DNA from: Streptomyces sp. WMMB 322 | Lineage (GTDB): Bacteria > Actinomycetota > Actinomycetes > Streptomycetales > Streptomycetaceae | DNA length: 64,000 nucleotides | Reading direction: 5' to 3' | Assembly (NCBI RefSeq): GCF_900090145.1 | Contig: NZ_FMHI01000004.1 | Location: 186,001 to 250,000 of the forward strand | Part shown: in pieces, positions 18,841 to 27,688 of the stretch | Numbering within the stretch: position 1 is the first letter of the stretch | How the letters are laid out: every line of letters starts with the position of its first letter | Notes under the pieces: model-generated | Told to the model about the DNA's origin: nothing | What the model saw: the letters and a program-made list of their open reading frames with translations, nothing else | Database searches by the model: none | Translations under genes and position numbers: made by a program

Positions 18841-20685
18841 ATGTCCCCCACACCCCACTCGCCCCACGGCATCGAGGGGCCCGGCGAAGTGCCGGGCGCC
18901 CAGGCCTCACCGTCCCGCCCCGCCGTCCGCCGCCGTACGGTGCTGGCGACGCTGGCCGCTGCAGGGCTCGGCGGCCTCGGTGCAGTCGCCGCTCCCAGGA
19001 CGGCCTCCGCCGTCAGCGCCCTCTCCGGCCAGGGCACCTCCGCCGCAGAGCCGGACTTCGGTCCGAACGTCTCCGTCTTCGGCCCGGACACCTCCGCCGA
19101 GGACATCCAGGCAAAGGTCGACTCGGTCTTCAAGAAGCAGGAGGAGGCCCAGTTCGGCGAGGGCCGCCACGCCTTCCTCTTCAAGCCGGGCTCGTACGAG
19201 GCCGATGTGAACGTCGGCTTCTTCACGCAGGTCGCGGGGCTGGGGCTGACTCCCGACGATGTGAAGATCTCCGGCGCGGTCCACGCCGAGGCGGACTGGT
19301 TCGACGGGAACGCCACGCAGAACTTCTGGCGTTGCGCCGAGGGCCTCTCGGTTACCCCGTCGGGCGGGAAGGACCGCTGGGCGGTCTCCCAGGCGGCTCC
19401 GTACCGCCGCATGCACGTGAGGGGCGACCTGGAGCTGGACGACGGCGGCTGGTCCAGCGGCGGCCTGATGGCCGACACCGTCGTGGACGGGCAGGTGCGC
19501 TCCGGTTCGCAGCAGCAGTGGCTCTCACGCAACACCGAGTGGGGCAGCTGGTCGGGTTCGAACTGGAACATAGTCTTCGTGGGTGCGAAGAACGCCCCGA
19601 GCGGCGATGGCTTTCCCTCTCCCCCGTACACCACCGTCGAGGCGACGCCGAGGTTGCGTGAGAAGCCCTACCTGTACGTCGGTGAGGACGGCGGGTACCA
19701 GGTGTTCGTGCCGGCGCTGCGTGAGGACTCCGCCGGCACGAGCTGGTCCGGCGGTGCTCCGGAGGGCGAGTCCCTGCCGGTCGGCGACTTCCACATCGCG
19801 CAGCCCGGCGAATCGGCCGGCAAGCTCAACTCGGCGCTGGCGGACGGGAAGCATCTGCTGCTGACGCCGGGCGTGTACGAGCTGGACGAGCCGCTGGCGG
19901 TGACGAAGAAGAACACGGTGGTGCTGGGTCTGGGCCTGGCGACGCTCATCCCGACGAGCGGCAACGCGGTACTGAGGGTCGCGGACGTGGACGGGGTCAA
20001 GCTCGCCGGGTTCCTCGTCGATGCGGGGAAGGAGAACTCTCCGACGCTGGTCGAGGTCGGTCCGAAGGGGGCCGACGCGGACCACTCCTCCAACCCGACG
20101 TCGCTGCACGACGTGTTCATCCGCATCGGCGGCATCGGCGCGGCGAAGTCGGAGACGAGTCTCGTCATCAACAGCTCGCACGTGATGGCCGACCACCTGT
20201 GGCTGTGGCGCGCCGACCACGGCGACGGCGTCGGCTGGGACACCAATCCGGCCGACACGGGCCTGATCGTCAACGGCGACGACGTGAGCGCGTACGGGCT
20301 GTTCGCCGAGCACTACAAGAAGTACCAGGTCATCTGGAACGGCGAGCGCGGCCGCACCTACTTCTTCCAGAACGAGATGCCCTACGACCCGCCGAACCAG
20401 GACGCGTGGATGAACGGTGACACGCGGGGCTTCGCCGCCTACAAGGTCGGCGAGTCGGTCACCGACCACCAGGCTTTCGGGCTGGGGAGTTACTGCTTCT
20501 TCAACGTCGACGAGTCGGTCGTCGCGGAGCGTTCCTTCGAGGTGCCGCGGGCGGACGGTGTGAAGATGCATCACATGACGTCGGTCTCGCTCGGCGGGAC
20601 GGGCACGATCGAGCACGTCGTGAACGGCACCGGGGGGCCGGCGAACGCCGACAGCAACGTGGCCACGGTCACGGCGTATCCGTGA
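18841..20685 (+). CDS. Tat-secreted beta-helix-like protein (type often labelled adenylyl cyclase)
   Basis: A 614-residue exported protein. The signal has a twin-arginine motif (RRRTVLATLA at about 30-39) and a likely cleavage after TASA near residue 57. The mature protein has two repeated-strand halves, each beginning with a pectate-lyase-like or GH55-like entry (ADVNVGFFTQVAGLGLTPDD; KHLLLTPGVYELDEPLAV and then VVLGLGLATLIP). This suggests a right-handed beta-helix acting on or binding polysaccharide. Many Streptomyces entries name the family adenylyl cyclase, but I see no cyclase motif. ATG 18841 follows GAGGAG by 10 bases. The operator just upstream hints at control by amino-sugar or chitin status. 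Confidence 0.75.
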   Translation: MSPTPHSPHGIEGPGEVPGAQASPSRPAVRRRTVLATLAAAGLGGLGAVAAPRTASAVSALSGQGTSAAEPDFGPNVSVFGPDTSAEDIQAKVDSVFKKQEEAQFGEGRHAFLFKPGSYEADVNVGFFTQVAGLGLTPDDVKISGAVHAEADWFDGNATQNFWRCAEGLSVTPSGGKDRWAVSQAAPYRRMHVRGDLELDDGGWSSGGLMADTVVDGQVRSGSQQQWLSRNTEWGSWSGSNWNIVFVGAKNAPSGDGFPSPPYTTVEATPRLREKPYLYVGEDGGYQVFVPALREDSAGTSWSGGAPEGESLPVGDFHIAQPGESAGKLNSALADGKHLLLTPGVYELDEPLAVTKKNTVVLGLGLATLIPTSGNAVLRVADVDGVKLAGFLVDAGKENSPTLVEVGPKGADADHSSNPTSLHDVFIRIGGIGAAKSETSLVINSSHVMADHLWLWRADHGDGVGWDTNPADTGLIVNGDDVSAYGLFAEHYKKYQVIWNGERGRTYFFQNEMPYDPPNQDAWMNGDTRGFAAYKVGESVTDHQAFGLGSYCFFNVDESVVAERSFEVPRADGVKMHHMTSVSLGGTGTIEHVVNGTGGPANADSNVATVTAYP

Positions 20686-20830
20686 CGGGCGAGCCGCGCG
20701 GGACCGCGTCGGCCGCCTGACGAGTCGGGAGGCTCCCCGGGGCGAGCGGGTCCCGGGGAGCCTCCGCCGTGAGGATCACCCCTTCGGGCGAACCGGGCCC
20801 GGATCGAGATCAACGGGCTTCGTGCGCACG

Positions 20831-20849
20831 TAAGTTAGGGCCACCTCAC
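20831..20849. promoter_or_regulatory. Iron box (DmdR/IdeR-type) upstream of the siderophore-like gene pair
   Basis: The 19 bases contain GTTAGG and ACCT half-sites as in the DmdR/IdeR consensus (GTTAGGCTAACCTAA), matching at 11 of 15 core positions. The site ends 85 bases upstream of the decarboxylase ATG. Iron-bound DmdR1 would repress the pair; this is inferred from family knowledge. Confidence 0.6.
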
Positions 20850-20934
20850 CAACTCCTCCCGGTCGGCGGGCACGCGCCTGTGTGTCTCGCCGGGCCGGGA
20901 GTTGCTGGTCCGCGTCGGCGAAGGACTACCGCTC

Positions 20935-22686
20935 ATGCCGCTCCCGCCCTCCTCCGGGCCCACCGACGGTGCCATCGCTCCGCCGCTCGCCGGCGGCACC
21001 GAAGGAGCCGCCGCGCTGCGTCCGCTGGCCGGTGCGGTGATCGACGCCCTGGAGGAGGGTGCGCTGCGGCGTTGCGGTCCGCTGCCGGGCGGAGGTCCGC
21101 GGCGGGTGGCCGCCGGTGTCGCCGAGGTGCTGCGCAGTGGTGTGATCCCGGAGCGGGGCACCGGCGCGCGGGAGGCACTGGGGTCGCTCGTGAGGCTGCT
21201 CGCGGAGGGGGCCGCCGATCCGGCCGATCCGCTGTGCGCGGCGCATCTGCACTGTCCTCCGCTCGCGGTCGCGGCGGCCGCGGAGCTCGGGGCGAGTGCG
21301 CTGAACCCCTCGCTGGACTCGTGGGATCAGGCGCCTGCGGCTTCGGAGTTGGAGGCGTGGACGTGCAGGGCGCTGGCGCGGCTCGTCTACCACGACGGGT
21401 CCGGGGGCGACGGCGGCCCGTGCGGCGACGGGGCAGCCGGCGGCCGGGACGCGGGACCGGACGCGCTGGTCACGACGGGTGGCACGGAGTCGAACCAGCT
21501 GGGTCTGCTGCTGGCCCGTGAGCGGCTCGGCCCGGACGTCCGGGTCCTGTGCGGTGCGAACGCGCACCACAGCGTGCACCGCGCGGCGTGGCTGCTGGGT
21601 CTGCCGGAGCCGGTGCGTGTGCCGGCGCCGGGCGGGGCACTCGACCCTGGTGCGCTGCGTGCGACGCTCGCCGCGCAGGGACGGGATACTCCCGTCCTGG
21701 TGGTCGCCACCGCCGGCACGACGGATGCGGGAGCCGTCGACCCTCTCGGGGAACTGGCGGAAGCGGCCCGGGAGTTCGGCGCGCGACTGCATGTGGACGC
21801 GGCGTACGGCGGAATGCTGCTCTTCAGCCGGCGGCTGCGTCCGCTTCTGGCGGGGCTGGAGCGGGCCGACAGTGTCACGCTCGATCTGCACAAGCTGGGG
21901 TGGCAGCCGGTGGCGGCGGGGATTTTCGTGGTGCCGGACGGGCGGGACCTGTCGCCTCTGGGCCACCGCGCCGACTATCTCAACGCGGACGACGACTGCG
22001 ACGCCGGGCTTCCGGATCTGCTGGGGCGTTCGCTGCGTACGACGCGCCGCGCCGATGTGCTGAAGGTGGCGGTCACGCTGCGCGCCCTCGGCCGCAGCGG
22101 GCTGGGAGAGCTCGTGGAACGGACGTGCGCAGTGGCGGATTCGCTGGCGCAACTCATCGACGCCGACCCGGGGCTGGAGCTGTTCACCAGGCCGGAACTG
22201 TCGACGGTGCTGTTCCGTCCGGTGGGGGCGGACGGTGCGACGGTGGCTTCGGTCAGGCGACGCCTGATGTCGGAGGGCACCGCCCTGCTGGGCCGGGCCG
22301 GCATCGGCGCGTGCTCGTCCGGAGACGGGGGCGGAACCGGCCGTGAGGGCCTGTGGCTGAAGGCGACGCTGCTCAATCCGTACGCGCGCAGCAGCGATCT
22401 GGAGTCGTTGCTGAAGCTGGTGCGCGACGCCCTCCCCGCGACGGGCCGGTCCTCCGCAGGACCGACGGGCCGGTCTCCCGCAGGACCGACGGGCCGGTCT
22501 CCCGCAGGACCCGGGGCGGTGCCGGCCTCCGCACCCTCCGAGGCCGTTGTGGCTCCGGCCCTTGCCGAGGCCGGTCCGGCTTCGCCTGCCACGGCGGCCG
22601 GTTCGGCTTCGCTGTGGCCGCCGCGTCGGCCCGCGTCCGTCGACAGCAGCACCAGCACCAGTACCGCGAGGAGCCATCGTTCATGA
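20935..22686 (+). CDS. PLP-dependent decarboxylase, DesA-like (lysine/diamine type)
   Basis: A 583-residue group II pyridoxal-phosphate decarboxylase. Family landmarks are TTGGTESNQLGLLLAR, HHSVHRAAWLLGL, DAAYGGMLLFS, and the PLP lysine in TLDLHKLGWQPV at about residue 320. In desferrioxamine synthesis DesA makes cadaverine from lysine, and that role is inferred here from the hydroxylase partner and the iron box. The conserved domain ends near residue 500. The last 85 residues are Pro/Ala/Ser-rich and begin with three copies of an 8-residue TGRSPAGP unit. ATG 20935 follows GAAGGA by 11 bases. The stop overlaps the next gene (ATGA). Confidence 0.88.
   Translation: MPLPPSSGPTDGAIAPPLAGGTEGAAALRPLAGAVIDALEEGALRRCGPLPGGGPRRVAAGVAEVLRSGVIPERGTGAREALGSLVRLLAEGAADPADPLCAAHLHCPPLAVAAAAELGASALNPSLDSWDQAPAASELEAWTCRALARLVYHDGSGGDGGPCGDGAAGGRDAGPDALVTTGGTESNQLGLLLARERLGPDVRVLCGANAHHSVHRAAWLLGLPEPVRVPAPGGALDPGALRATLAAQGRDTPVLVVATAGTTDAGAVDPLGELAEAAREFGARLHVDAAYGGMLLFSRRLRPLLAGLERADSVTLDLHKLGWQPVAAGIFVVPDGRDLSPLGHRADYLNADDDCDAGLPDLLGRSLRTTRRADVLKVAVTLRALGRSGLGELVERTCAVADSLAQLIDADPGLELFTRPELSTVLFRPVGADGATVASVRRRLMSEGTALLGRAGIGACSSGDGGGTGREGLWLKATLLNPYARSSDLESLLKLVRDALPATGRSSAGPTGRSPAGPTGRSPAGPGAVPASAPSEAVVAPALAEAGPASPATAAGSASLWPPRRPASVDSSTSTSTARSHRS
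22440..22511 (+). repeat. Three 24-base tandem repeats in the decarboxylase tail
   Basis: Three direct copies of a 24-base unit starting gacgggccggtc encode TGRSSAGP, TGRSPAGP, TGRSPAGP. The first differs from the others by a two-base change. The unit is a multiple of three, so changes in copy number keep the frame. It lies just after the conserved enzyme domain. Confidence 0.95.
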
Positions 22687-24206
22687 CGACAGCCGACGAA
22701 CCGCGCACGGCCCGGCCTCCCGCTGCGGCCAAGCTGACGTCCGCGGTGCCGGGGCAGCGGCGGCCCGACGCGGAGGGGCCCGCCGAGGGGCCCGTGTCGC
22801 CGCCGCTCGATCTCGTGGGCATCGGGGTCGGCCCGTTCAACCTCTCCCTCGCCGCGCTCGCCCACGGCGTTCCGGGGCTGCGCACCGCGTTCTACGAGCA
22901 GCGGGAGGGCTTCCACTGGCATCCGGGCATGCTCATCGAGGGCGCCACGCTCCAAGTCCCCTTCCTGGCCGATCTGGTCACTCTCGCGGACCCGGCGAGC
23001 CCGTGGTCCTTCCTCAGCTTCCTCAAGGCGCAGGAGCGGCTGTTCCCGTTCTACTTCGCGGAGCGGTTCCACATCGAGCGCGCGGAGTACGACGCGTACT
23101 GCCGCTGGGTGTGCGAAGGGCTGGACGGCCTCCACTTCGGCCACCGCGTGGACGCCGTGCGGTGGCATCCCGAAGCGGGCCTGTTCGAGGTCGACTTCAC
23201 CCGCCGGCAGGCCGACGGCGCCGTGGCGCAGGGCCGTTCGTATGCGCGCAATCTGGTGCTGGGCGTCGGTACGGCGCCGCATGTGCCGGAGCCGCTGCGC
23301 TCGCTGGCGTCGTCGGTGGGTGCCGGCGCGCCGGTCATCCACTCCTCGGCGTATCTCGAGCATCGTGAGCGGCTGCTGGAGGCCGGGCACGTCACGGTGG
23401 TCGGGTCGGGCCAGTCGGGGGCGGAGGTCTTCCTCGATCTGCTGCGGCGGCGCCCCGCGGGCCGGGAGGGACTGCACTGGATCACGCGCAGCGCGGCGTT
23501 CGCGCCCATGGAGTACAGCAAGTTGGGCCTGGAGCACTTCACGCCGGACTACACGAGTTACTTCCACGGCCTTCCCGAATCGGTGCGGGACGGTCTGGTC
23601 CCCCGGCAGTGGCAGCTGCACAAGGCCGTGGATCACGGCACTCTGGCCGCGATCCACGACGAGCTGTACCGCCGCACGCTGGGCGGGGGCTGGCCGGATG
23701 CGGTGCTCACGCCTGGGGTGGCGGTCCGCACGGCGGGGCGGATCGGTGCGACGCGGGTGGAGCTGCATCTGGAGCACACCGAGCAGGAGGTCCGCACCCG
23801 GCTGGCGACGGATGCGGTGGTTCTGGCGACGGGGTACCGCGAACGTCCGCTGGGGGGCGTGCTGGCGTCGCTGGAGCCGTGGCTGCGGCGGGACGCTTCG
23901 GAGCGCATCCGGGTCGACGAGCAGTACCGGCTGGTGACGGACCCGTCGGTGTCGGGCGTGGTGTATGTGCAGAACGCGGAGCGGCACACGCACGGCGTGG
24001 GGGCGCCCGATCTGGGTCTGGCTGCGCACCGCAGCGCGGTGATCCTCAACTCGCTGACGGGCGAGGAGCGTTACCGCCTCCCGCGGCGCACGGCGTTCAC
24101 GACGTTCGGGCTGCGTCCGGAGGGTGCGCTCGCCAACGGCTCGCCCGGTGTGGCCGAGCGGGCGGACCGGCAGCATGCGCAGTTCCGTCCGCTGCGCATG
24201 ACATGA
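22683..24206 (+). CDS. Lysine/ornithine/cadaverine N-monooxygenase (SidA/IucD/DesB family)
   Basis: A 507-residue FAD- and NADPH-dependent N-hydroxylase that makes hydroxamate precursors. The FAD motif is GIGVGPFNLSLAALA (about residues 49-63), the family stretch LQVPFLADLVTLADPASPWSFLSFLK follows, and the NADPH motif is VVGSGQSGAEVFLDLL (about 238-253). The C-terminal motif LATGYRERPL is also typical. About 40 extra N-terminal residues are Pro/Ala-rich. Its ATG overlaps the decarboxylase stop, so the two are coupled. The acyltransferase and siderophore synthetase normally found next to desAB are absent here. Confidence 0.9.
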   Translation: MTTADEPRTARPPAAAKLTSAVPGQRRPDAEGPAEGPVSPPLDLVGIGVGPFNLSLAALAHGVPGLRTAFYEQREGFHWHPGMLIEGATLQVPFLADLVTLADPASPWSFLSFLKAQERLFPFYFAERFHIERAEYDAYCRWVCEGLDGLHFGHRVDAVRWHPEAGLFEVDFTRRQADGAVAQGRSYARNLVLGVGTAPHVPEPLRSLASSVGAGAPVIHSSAYLEHRERLLEAGHVTVVGSGQSGAEVFLDLLRRRPAGREGLHWITRSAAFAPMEYSKLGLEHFTPDYTSYFHGLPESVRDGLVPRQWQLHKAVDHGTLAAIHDELYRRTLGGGWPDAVLTPGVAVRTAGRIGATRVELHLEHTEQEVRTRLATDAVVLATGYRERPLGGVLASLEPWLRRDASERIRVDEQYRLVTDPSVSGVVYVQNAERHTHGVGAPDLGLAAHRSAVILNSLTGEERYRLPRRTAFTTFGLRPEGALANGSPGVAERADRQHAQFRPLRMT

Positions 24207-24323
24207 CACCTGGCGCAGTGATCTTCGGCAGGGTCACAGGTCACCCGTTCCGGGATTCCAGGGTCGTGACGCCGATTCGTGAGAGCCGCTGACAGCGCAC
24301 CTCCGGGGTGGAAGACTGCCGGG

Positions 24324-24698
24324 ATGTTCGATCACATTTCGATTCAGACGCAGGACCCTTCGGCCGCGGCCGCCTTCTACGACGCCGTCCTGGCACCCCT
24401 GGGCGCCGGCCGCGTCCTCGACTTCGGGGAGGTCATCGGCTACGGCAGCACCGGGCCTGCCTTCTGGCTGGGCCCGACGACCGGCGGCGAGGCACGGGAG
24501 ATGCACATCGCGTTCGCTGCGGCGGACCGTGCCACGGTCGACGCCTTTCACGAGGCCGCGGTCGAGGCCGGAGCGCAGGTGCTGCACGCGCCGCGGCTGT
24601 GGCCCGAGTACCACGGGTCGTACTACGGCGCCTTCGTGCGCGACCCCGACGGCAACAACGTGGAGGCCGTCTGCCATCGGCCTGACGGGCCGGAATGA
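24324..24698 (+). CDS. VOC-family (glyoxalase-like) protein
   Basis: A 124-residue vicinal-oxygen-chelate protein with two beta-alpha-beta modules. Candidate metal ligands are His in MFDHISIQT, His in EMHIAFAAADRA and Glu in DPDGNNVEAVCH. The reaction (glyoxalase, dioxygenase or resistance) is not predictable. ATG 24324 is chosen because homology begins exactly there. It may be transcribed with the SIMPL gene 47 bases downstream. Confidence 0.85.
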   Translation: MFDHISIQTQDPSAAAAFYDAVLAPLGAGRVLDFGEVIGYGSTGPAFWLGPTTGGEAREMHIAFAAADRATVDAFHEAAVEAGAQVLHAPRLWPEYHGSYYGAFVRDPDGNNVEAVCHRPDGPE

Positions 24699-24745
24699 TC
24701 CATGATGCCCGGCGGGGGCCGGTGCCGTTCTGCGAGAGTGACCGT

Positions 24746-25462
24746 ATGACGAACACACCCGGTCACTCCGCTGCTTCCGGCCCCCTCCCCTACGGCACGC
24801 CGGACGAACCGAGGGTCGCCGTGCGGGGCGAGGCGACCCTCGAGTTCGACCCCGAGGTCGCCCGCGTCACGGTGACGGTCAGCGCCCGCGGCACCGACCG
24901 CAAGGAGGCCCTGGCGTCGCTCACGCGCCGGAACGCTGAGGTGCTGGAGCTGGTCAAGGAGTACGGGGAGGCCGTGGAGAAGCTCGCCACCGGCACTTTC
25001 TCGGTCACGCCCGAACTGACGGAGAAGGGCCGCAGGGAGAAGGTGCGCACCTACAACGGCCGGGTGCAGGTCACGGTCACCGTCGGCGATTTCACGGCTC
25101 TGGGCGAGATGAGCACGCGCCTGGCCGACCTGGAGCTGACCCGGGTGGAAGGTCCGTGGTGGGCGCTGCGTGAGGACTCCCCCGCGCACCGGGAGGCCCG
25201 GCAGCAGGCGGTGCGTGAGGCGGTGACGCGGGCGCGGGAGTACGCGGCGGCACTGGATGCGGAACTGGTTGCATTGCTGGAGCTGGCCGACCTGGGAGCG
25301 GAGAGCAGTGCCGCGTCCCCGCCTCCGCCGCCCGGGGCGCGCGCCGCCGGGTACCGTGGCGCGCCGCAGGAGACGGTTCCCGTCCTGGACCTGGAACCGC
25401 AGCGGCAGCGGGTGCAGGCTCAGGTCAACGCCCGGTTCGTGATGAGCAGGCCCGCGCTGTGA
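24746..25462 (+). CDS. SIMPL-domain (DUF541) protein
   Basis: A 238-residue protein of the SIMPL family. The start VAVRGEATLEFDPEVARVTVTVSARG (about residues 24-49) is characteristic: oxidative-stress-related relatives in other bacteria begin with the same strand pattern. A helix-rich middle (ARQQAVREAVTRAREYAAALDAELVALLEL) and a C-terminal LDLEPQRQRVQAQVNARFVM complete the domain. A Pro-rich insert lies at about 195-210. No signal peptide is visible, so it is likely cytoplasmic. Biochemical function is unknown. Confidence 0.8.
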   Translation: MTNTPGHSAASGPLPYGTPDEPRVAVRGEATLEFDPEVARVTVTVSARGTDRKEALASLTRRNAEVLELVKEYGEAVEKLATGTFSVTPELTEKGRREKVRTYNGRVQVTVTVGDFTALGEMSTRLADLELTRVEGPWWALREDSPAHREARQQAVREAVTRAREYAAALDAELVALLELADLGAESSAASPPPPPGARAAGYRGAPQETVPVLDLEPQRQRVQAQVNARFVMSRPAL

Positions 25463-25627
25463 GGTCCTGAGCGCCGCGCACTCACGGGTCACGTGAAGAA
25501 CTGAATGCCGCTCATCGGAGCGGTCACCCTCTCACTTTGGAAGTTGTCAACGGCCGCTGCCGTCAAAGGGGTTGACGAATCCGCCGCAAGCAGGTCTCTA
25601 CCTGTGGGTAAGCCGTAGGCTCGTGGC

Positions 25628-27064
25628 ATGCGCCGCGCAAGGATCGTCTGCACACTTGGCCCCGCCGGCAACTCGTACGAGCAGATCAAGGCGCTCGTCG
25701 ACGCCGGCATGGACGTGGCCAGATTCAACATGAGCCATGGCTCGCACGCCGAGCACGAGGAGCGTTATCACCGGGTGCGCAAGGCCTCCGAGGAGGCGGG
25801 CCGCGCCGTCGGGGTTCTCGCTGATCTTCAAGGTCCGAAGATTCGCCTCGGGTGCTTCCGTGAGGGGCCCGTACTGCTCGAACGCGGCGACGAGTTCTCC
25901 ATCACCGTCGAAGAGGTCGAGGGCGACCGCTCCCGCTGCGGCACCACCTACTCCGGGCTGGCCGCGGACGTCTCCCGCGGCGAGCGCATCCTGGTCGACG
26001 ACGGCCGGGTCACGCTGGAGGTGACGGAGGTCGACGGTCCCGTCGTGCGGACCGTCGTCATCGAGGGCGGAATGGTCTCCGACCACAAGGGCCTCAACCT
26101 TCCCGGCGTCGCGGTCTCCGTGCCGGCCCTGTCGGAGAAGGACGTGGCGGACCTGCGCTGGGCGCTGCGCACGGGTGCCGACGTCATCGCCCTGTCCTTC
26201 GTGCGCAGCGGCGACGACGTGAAGGAGGTCCACCGGATCATGGCGGAGGAGGGCCGGTACCTCCCCGTGATCGCGAAGCTGGAGAAGCCGCAGGGCGTGA
26301 CGAACCTGGAGTCGGTCGTCGACGCGTTCGACGGGGTGATGGTGGCCCGCGGCGACCTCGGCGTCGAGATGCCGCTGGAGTCGGTGCCGCTGGTGCAGAA
26401 GCGCGCGATCAAACTGTGCAGGCGGAACGCCAAACCCGTCATCGTCGCCACGCAGATGCTGGATTCGATGATCGACTCCTCGCGGCCGACGCGCGCGGAG
26501 GTCTCCGACGTCGCGAACGCCGTGATGGACGGGACGGACGCCGTGATGCTCTCGGGTGAGACGAGCGTCGGCAAGCACCCCTCCGGGACGGTCAGGACGA
26601 TGGGACGCATCGTCGAGGCGGCCGAGGAGGAGGAACTCGCCAAGGGGCTGCCGCCGCTCACGCAGCAGGGCAAGCCGCGCACCCAGGGTGGTGCGGTCGC
26701 GCGGGCCGCGGCGGAGATGGGCGACTTCCTCGGCGCGAGGTACCTGGTTGCCTTCACGCAGTCCGGGGACACGGTGCGGCGCCTCTCCCGTTACCGCTCG
26801 CCGGTGCCGGTCCTGGCGTTCACGCCGGAGCCCGCCACGGCGGCACAGCTCAGCCTGACGTGGGGCGTCGAGGCGTTCACGGGCCCGACGGCGCGGACCA
26901 CGGACGAGATGGTCAGGCAGGTCGACGAGCAGCTGCTGAAGCTGGGGCGCTGCGAGAAGGGCGACCTCGTGGTCATCACCGCGGGCTCCCCGCCCGGCGT
27001 TCCCGGCTCCACGAACCTCGTCCGCGTCCACCACATCGGCGAGGACGACGCTCCGCGCCGCTGA
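25628..27064 (+). CDS. pyk: Pyruvate kinase
   Basis: A 478-residue glycolytic enzyme converting phosphoenolpyruvate and ADP to pyruvate and ATP. It starts MRRARIVCTLGPAGNSYEQI. The active-site region is VIAKLEKPQGVTNLESVVDA with the catalytic Lys and MVARGDLGVEMPLE with metal-binding Glu/Asp. The C-terminal allosteric domain contains AFTQSGDTVRRLSRYRS. Length is normal. A TTGACG (25572-25577) upstream may be the -35 box, but the matching -10 is weak. Convergent with the chorismate mutase gene, separated by a terminator. Confidence 0.97.
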   Translation: MRRARIVCTLGPAGNSYEQIKALVDAGMDVARFNMSHGSHAEHEERYHRVRKASEEAGRAVGVLADLQGPKIRLGCFREGPVLLERGDEFSITVEEVEGDRSRCGTTYSGLAADVSRGERILVDDGRVTLEVTEVDGPVVRTVVIEGGMVSDHKGLNLPGVAVSVPALSEKDVADLRWALRTGADVIALSFVRSGDDVKEVHRIMAEEGRYLPVIAKLEKPQGVTNLESVVDAFDGVMVARGDLGVEMPLESVPLVQKRAIKLCRRNAKPVIVATQMLDSMIDSSRPTRAEVSDVANAVMDGTDAVMLSGETSVGKHPSGTVRTMGRIVEAAEEEELAKGLPPLTQQGKPRTQGGAVARAAAEMGDFLGARYLVAFTQSGDTVRRLSRYRSPVPVLAFTPEPATAAQLSLTWGVEAFTGPTARTTDEMVRQVDEQLLKLGRCEKGDLVVITAGSPPGVPGSTNLVRVHHIGEDDAPRR

Positions 27065-27078
27065 ACGCGGGCAGGTAC

Positions 27079-27129
27079 GGGCGCCGGGGCTCTTGCCCGC
27101 CGCGGGCGGGCGGCGCGCAGCCGGCGCCC
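27079..27129. terminator. Nested inverted repeats between pyk and chorismate mutase gene
   Basis: An outer 9-base pair (GGGCGCCGG at 27079-27087 with CCGGCGCCC at 27121-27129) encloses an inner hairpin GCCCGCC-GCG-GGCGGGC (27095-27111). It lies between convergent genes and can terminate both. Confidence 0.75.
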
Positions 27130-27175
27130 GCGGCAGAGTTCCGGCCCCGCGGGGGGTCCGGCCCCGTGGCCGGTT

Positions 27176-27574
27176 TCAGGCGCGGGCGATCGTCTCGTGG
27201 TGGCGGATCACCTCGGCGATGACGAAGTTGAGCAGTTTCTCGGCGAAGGCCGGGTCGAGCTTCGCGGAGACGGCCAGCTCCCTGAGCCGCGCGATCTGTC
27301 TGGCCTCGCGGGCCGGATCGGCGGGGGGCAGATCGTGGTCGGCCTTGAGGCGGCCGACGCGCTGTGTGCACTTGAAGCGCTCGGCGAGCATGTGCACCAC
27401 CGCCGCGTCGATGTTGTCGATGCTGTCGCGCAGTTCGATCAGCTCGTTGCGCACCGACTCGTCGACGTCTGCGGTGGTGTCCTCGCCGGAGCCGGTCGAT
27501 GAGCCCGTGCCCCTCGCGGGACTCCCGCCGGAGCCCGTGCCGGTGCCGCTGGTCTCGCCGTGGATCTTCGCCAT
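27176..27574 (-). CDS. Chorismate mutase (AroQ class)
   Basis: A 132-residue protein that would convert chorismate to prephenate for phenylalanine and tyrosine synthesis. About 35 Gly/Ser/Thr-rich residues precede an all-helical AroQ domain: RNELIELRDSIDNIDAAVVHMLAERFKCTQRVGRLKADHDLPPADPAREA, then a long final helix. The Arg near the start of helix 1, the Arg/Lys pair in RFKCTQRVGRLK and the late Glu of IAEVIRHHE are as expected. The glycine-rich leader is unusual. It competes with trpE (51740-53281) for chorismate. No export signal is visible, so it is the cytosolic type. Confidence 0.9.
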   Translation of the reverse strand: MAKIHGETSGTGTGSGGSPARGTGSSTGSGEDTTADVDESVRNELIELRDSIDNIDAAVVHMLAERFKCTQRVGRLKADHDLPPADPAREARQIARLRELAVSAKLDPAFAEKLLNFVIAEVIRHHETIARA

Positions 27575-27688
27575 GCCTGCCGTTCCAGGTCGCGGGGATG
27601 GTGGCCTGCTACGACCCTATGCCGACCTCGCGGACGGGTCCGCGCCCGTACAGTGACAGTGACCGAGAAAACTCCGGGGGTGGTGTCG

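Noticed and set aside
22440..22511. 24-base repeats considered as a CRISPR remnant
   Set aside because: No spacers, in frame inside a gene, unit length a multiple of three.
21975..24209. Long minus-strand frame opposite the decarboxylase/hydroxylase pair
   Set aside because: Arg/Pro/His-rich shadow of two well-identified plus-strand genes.
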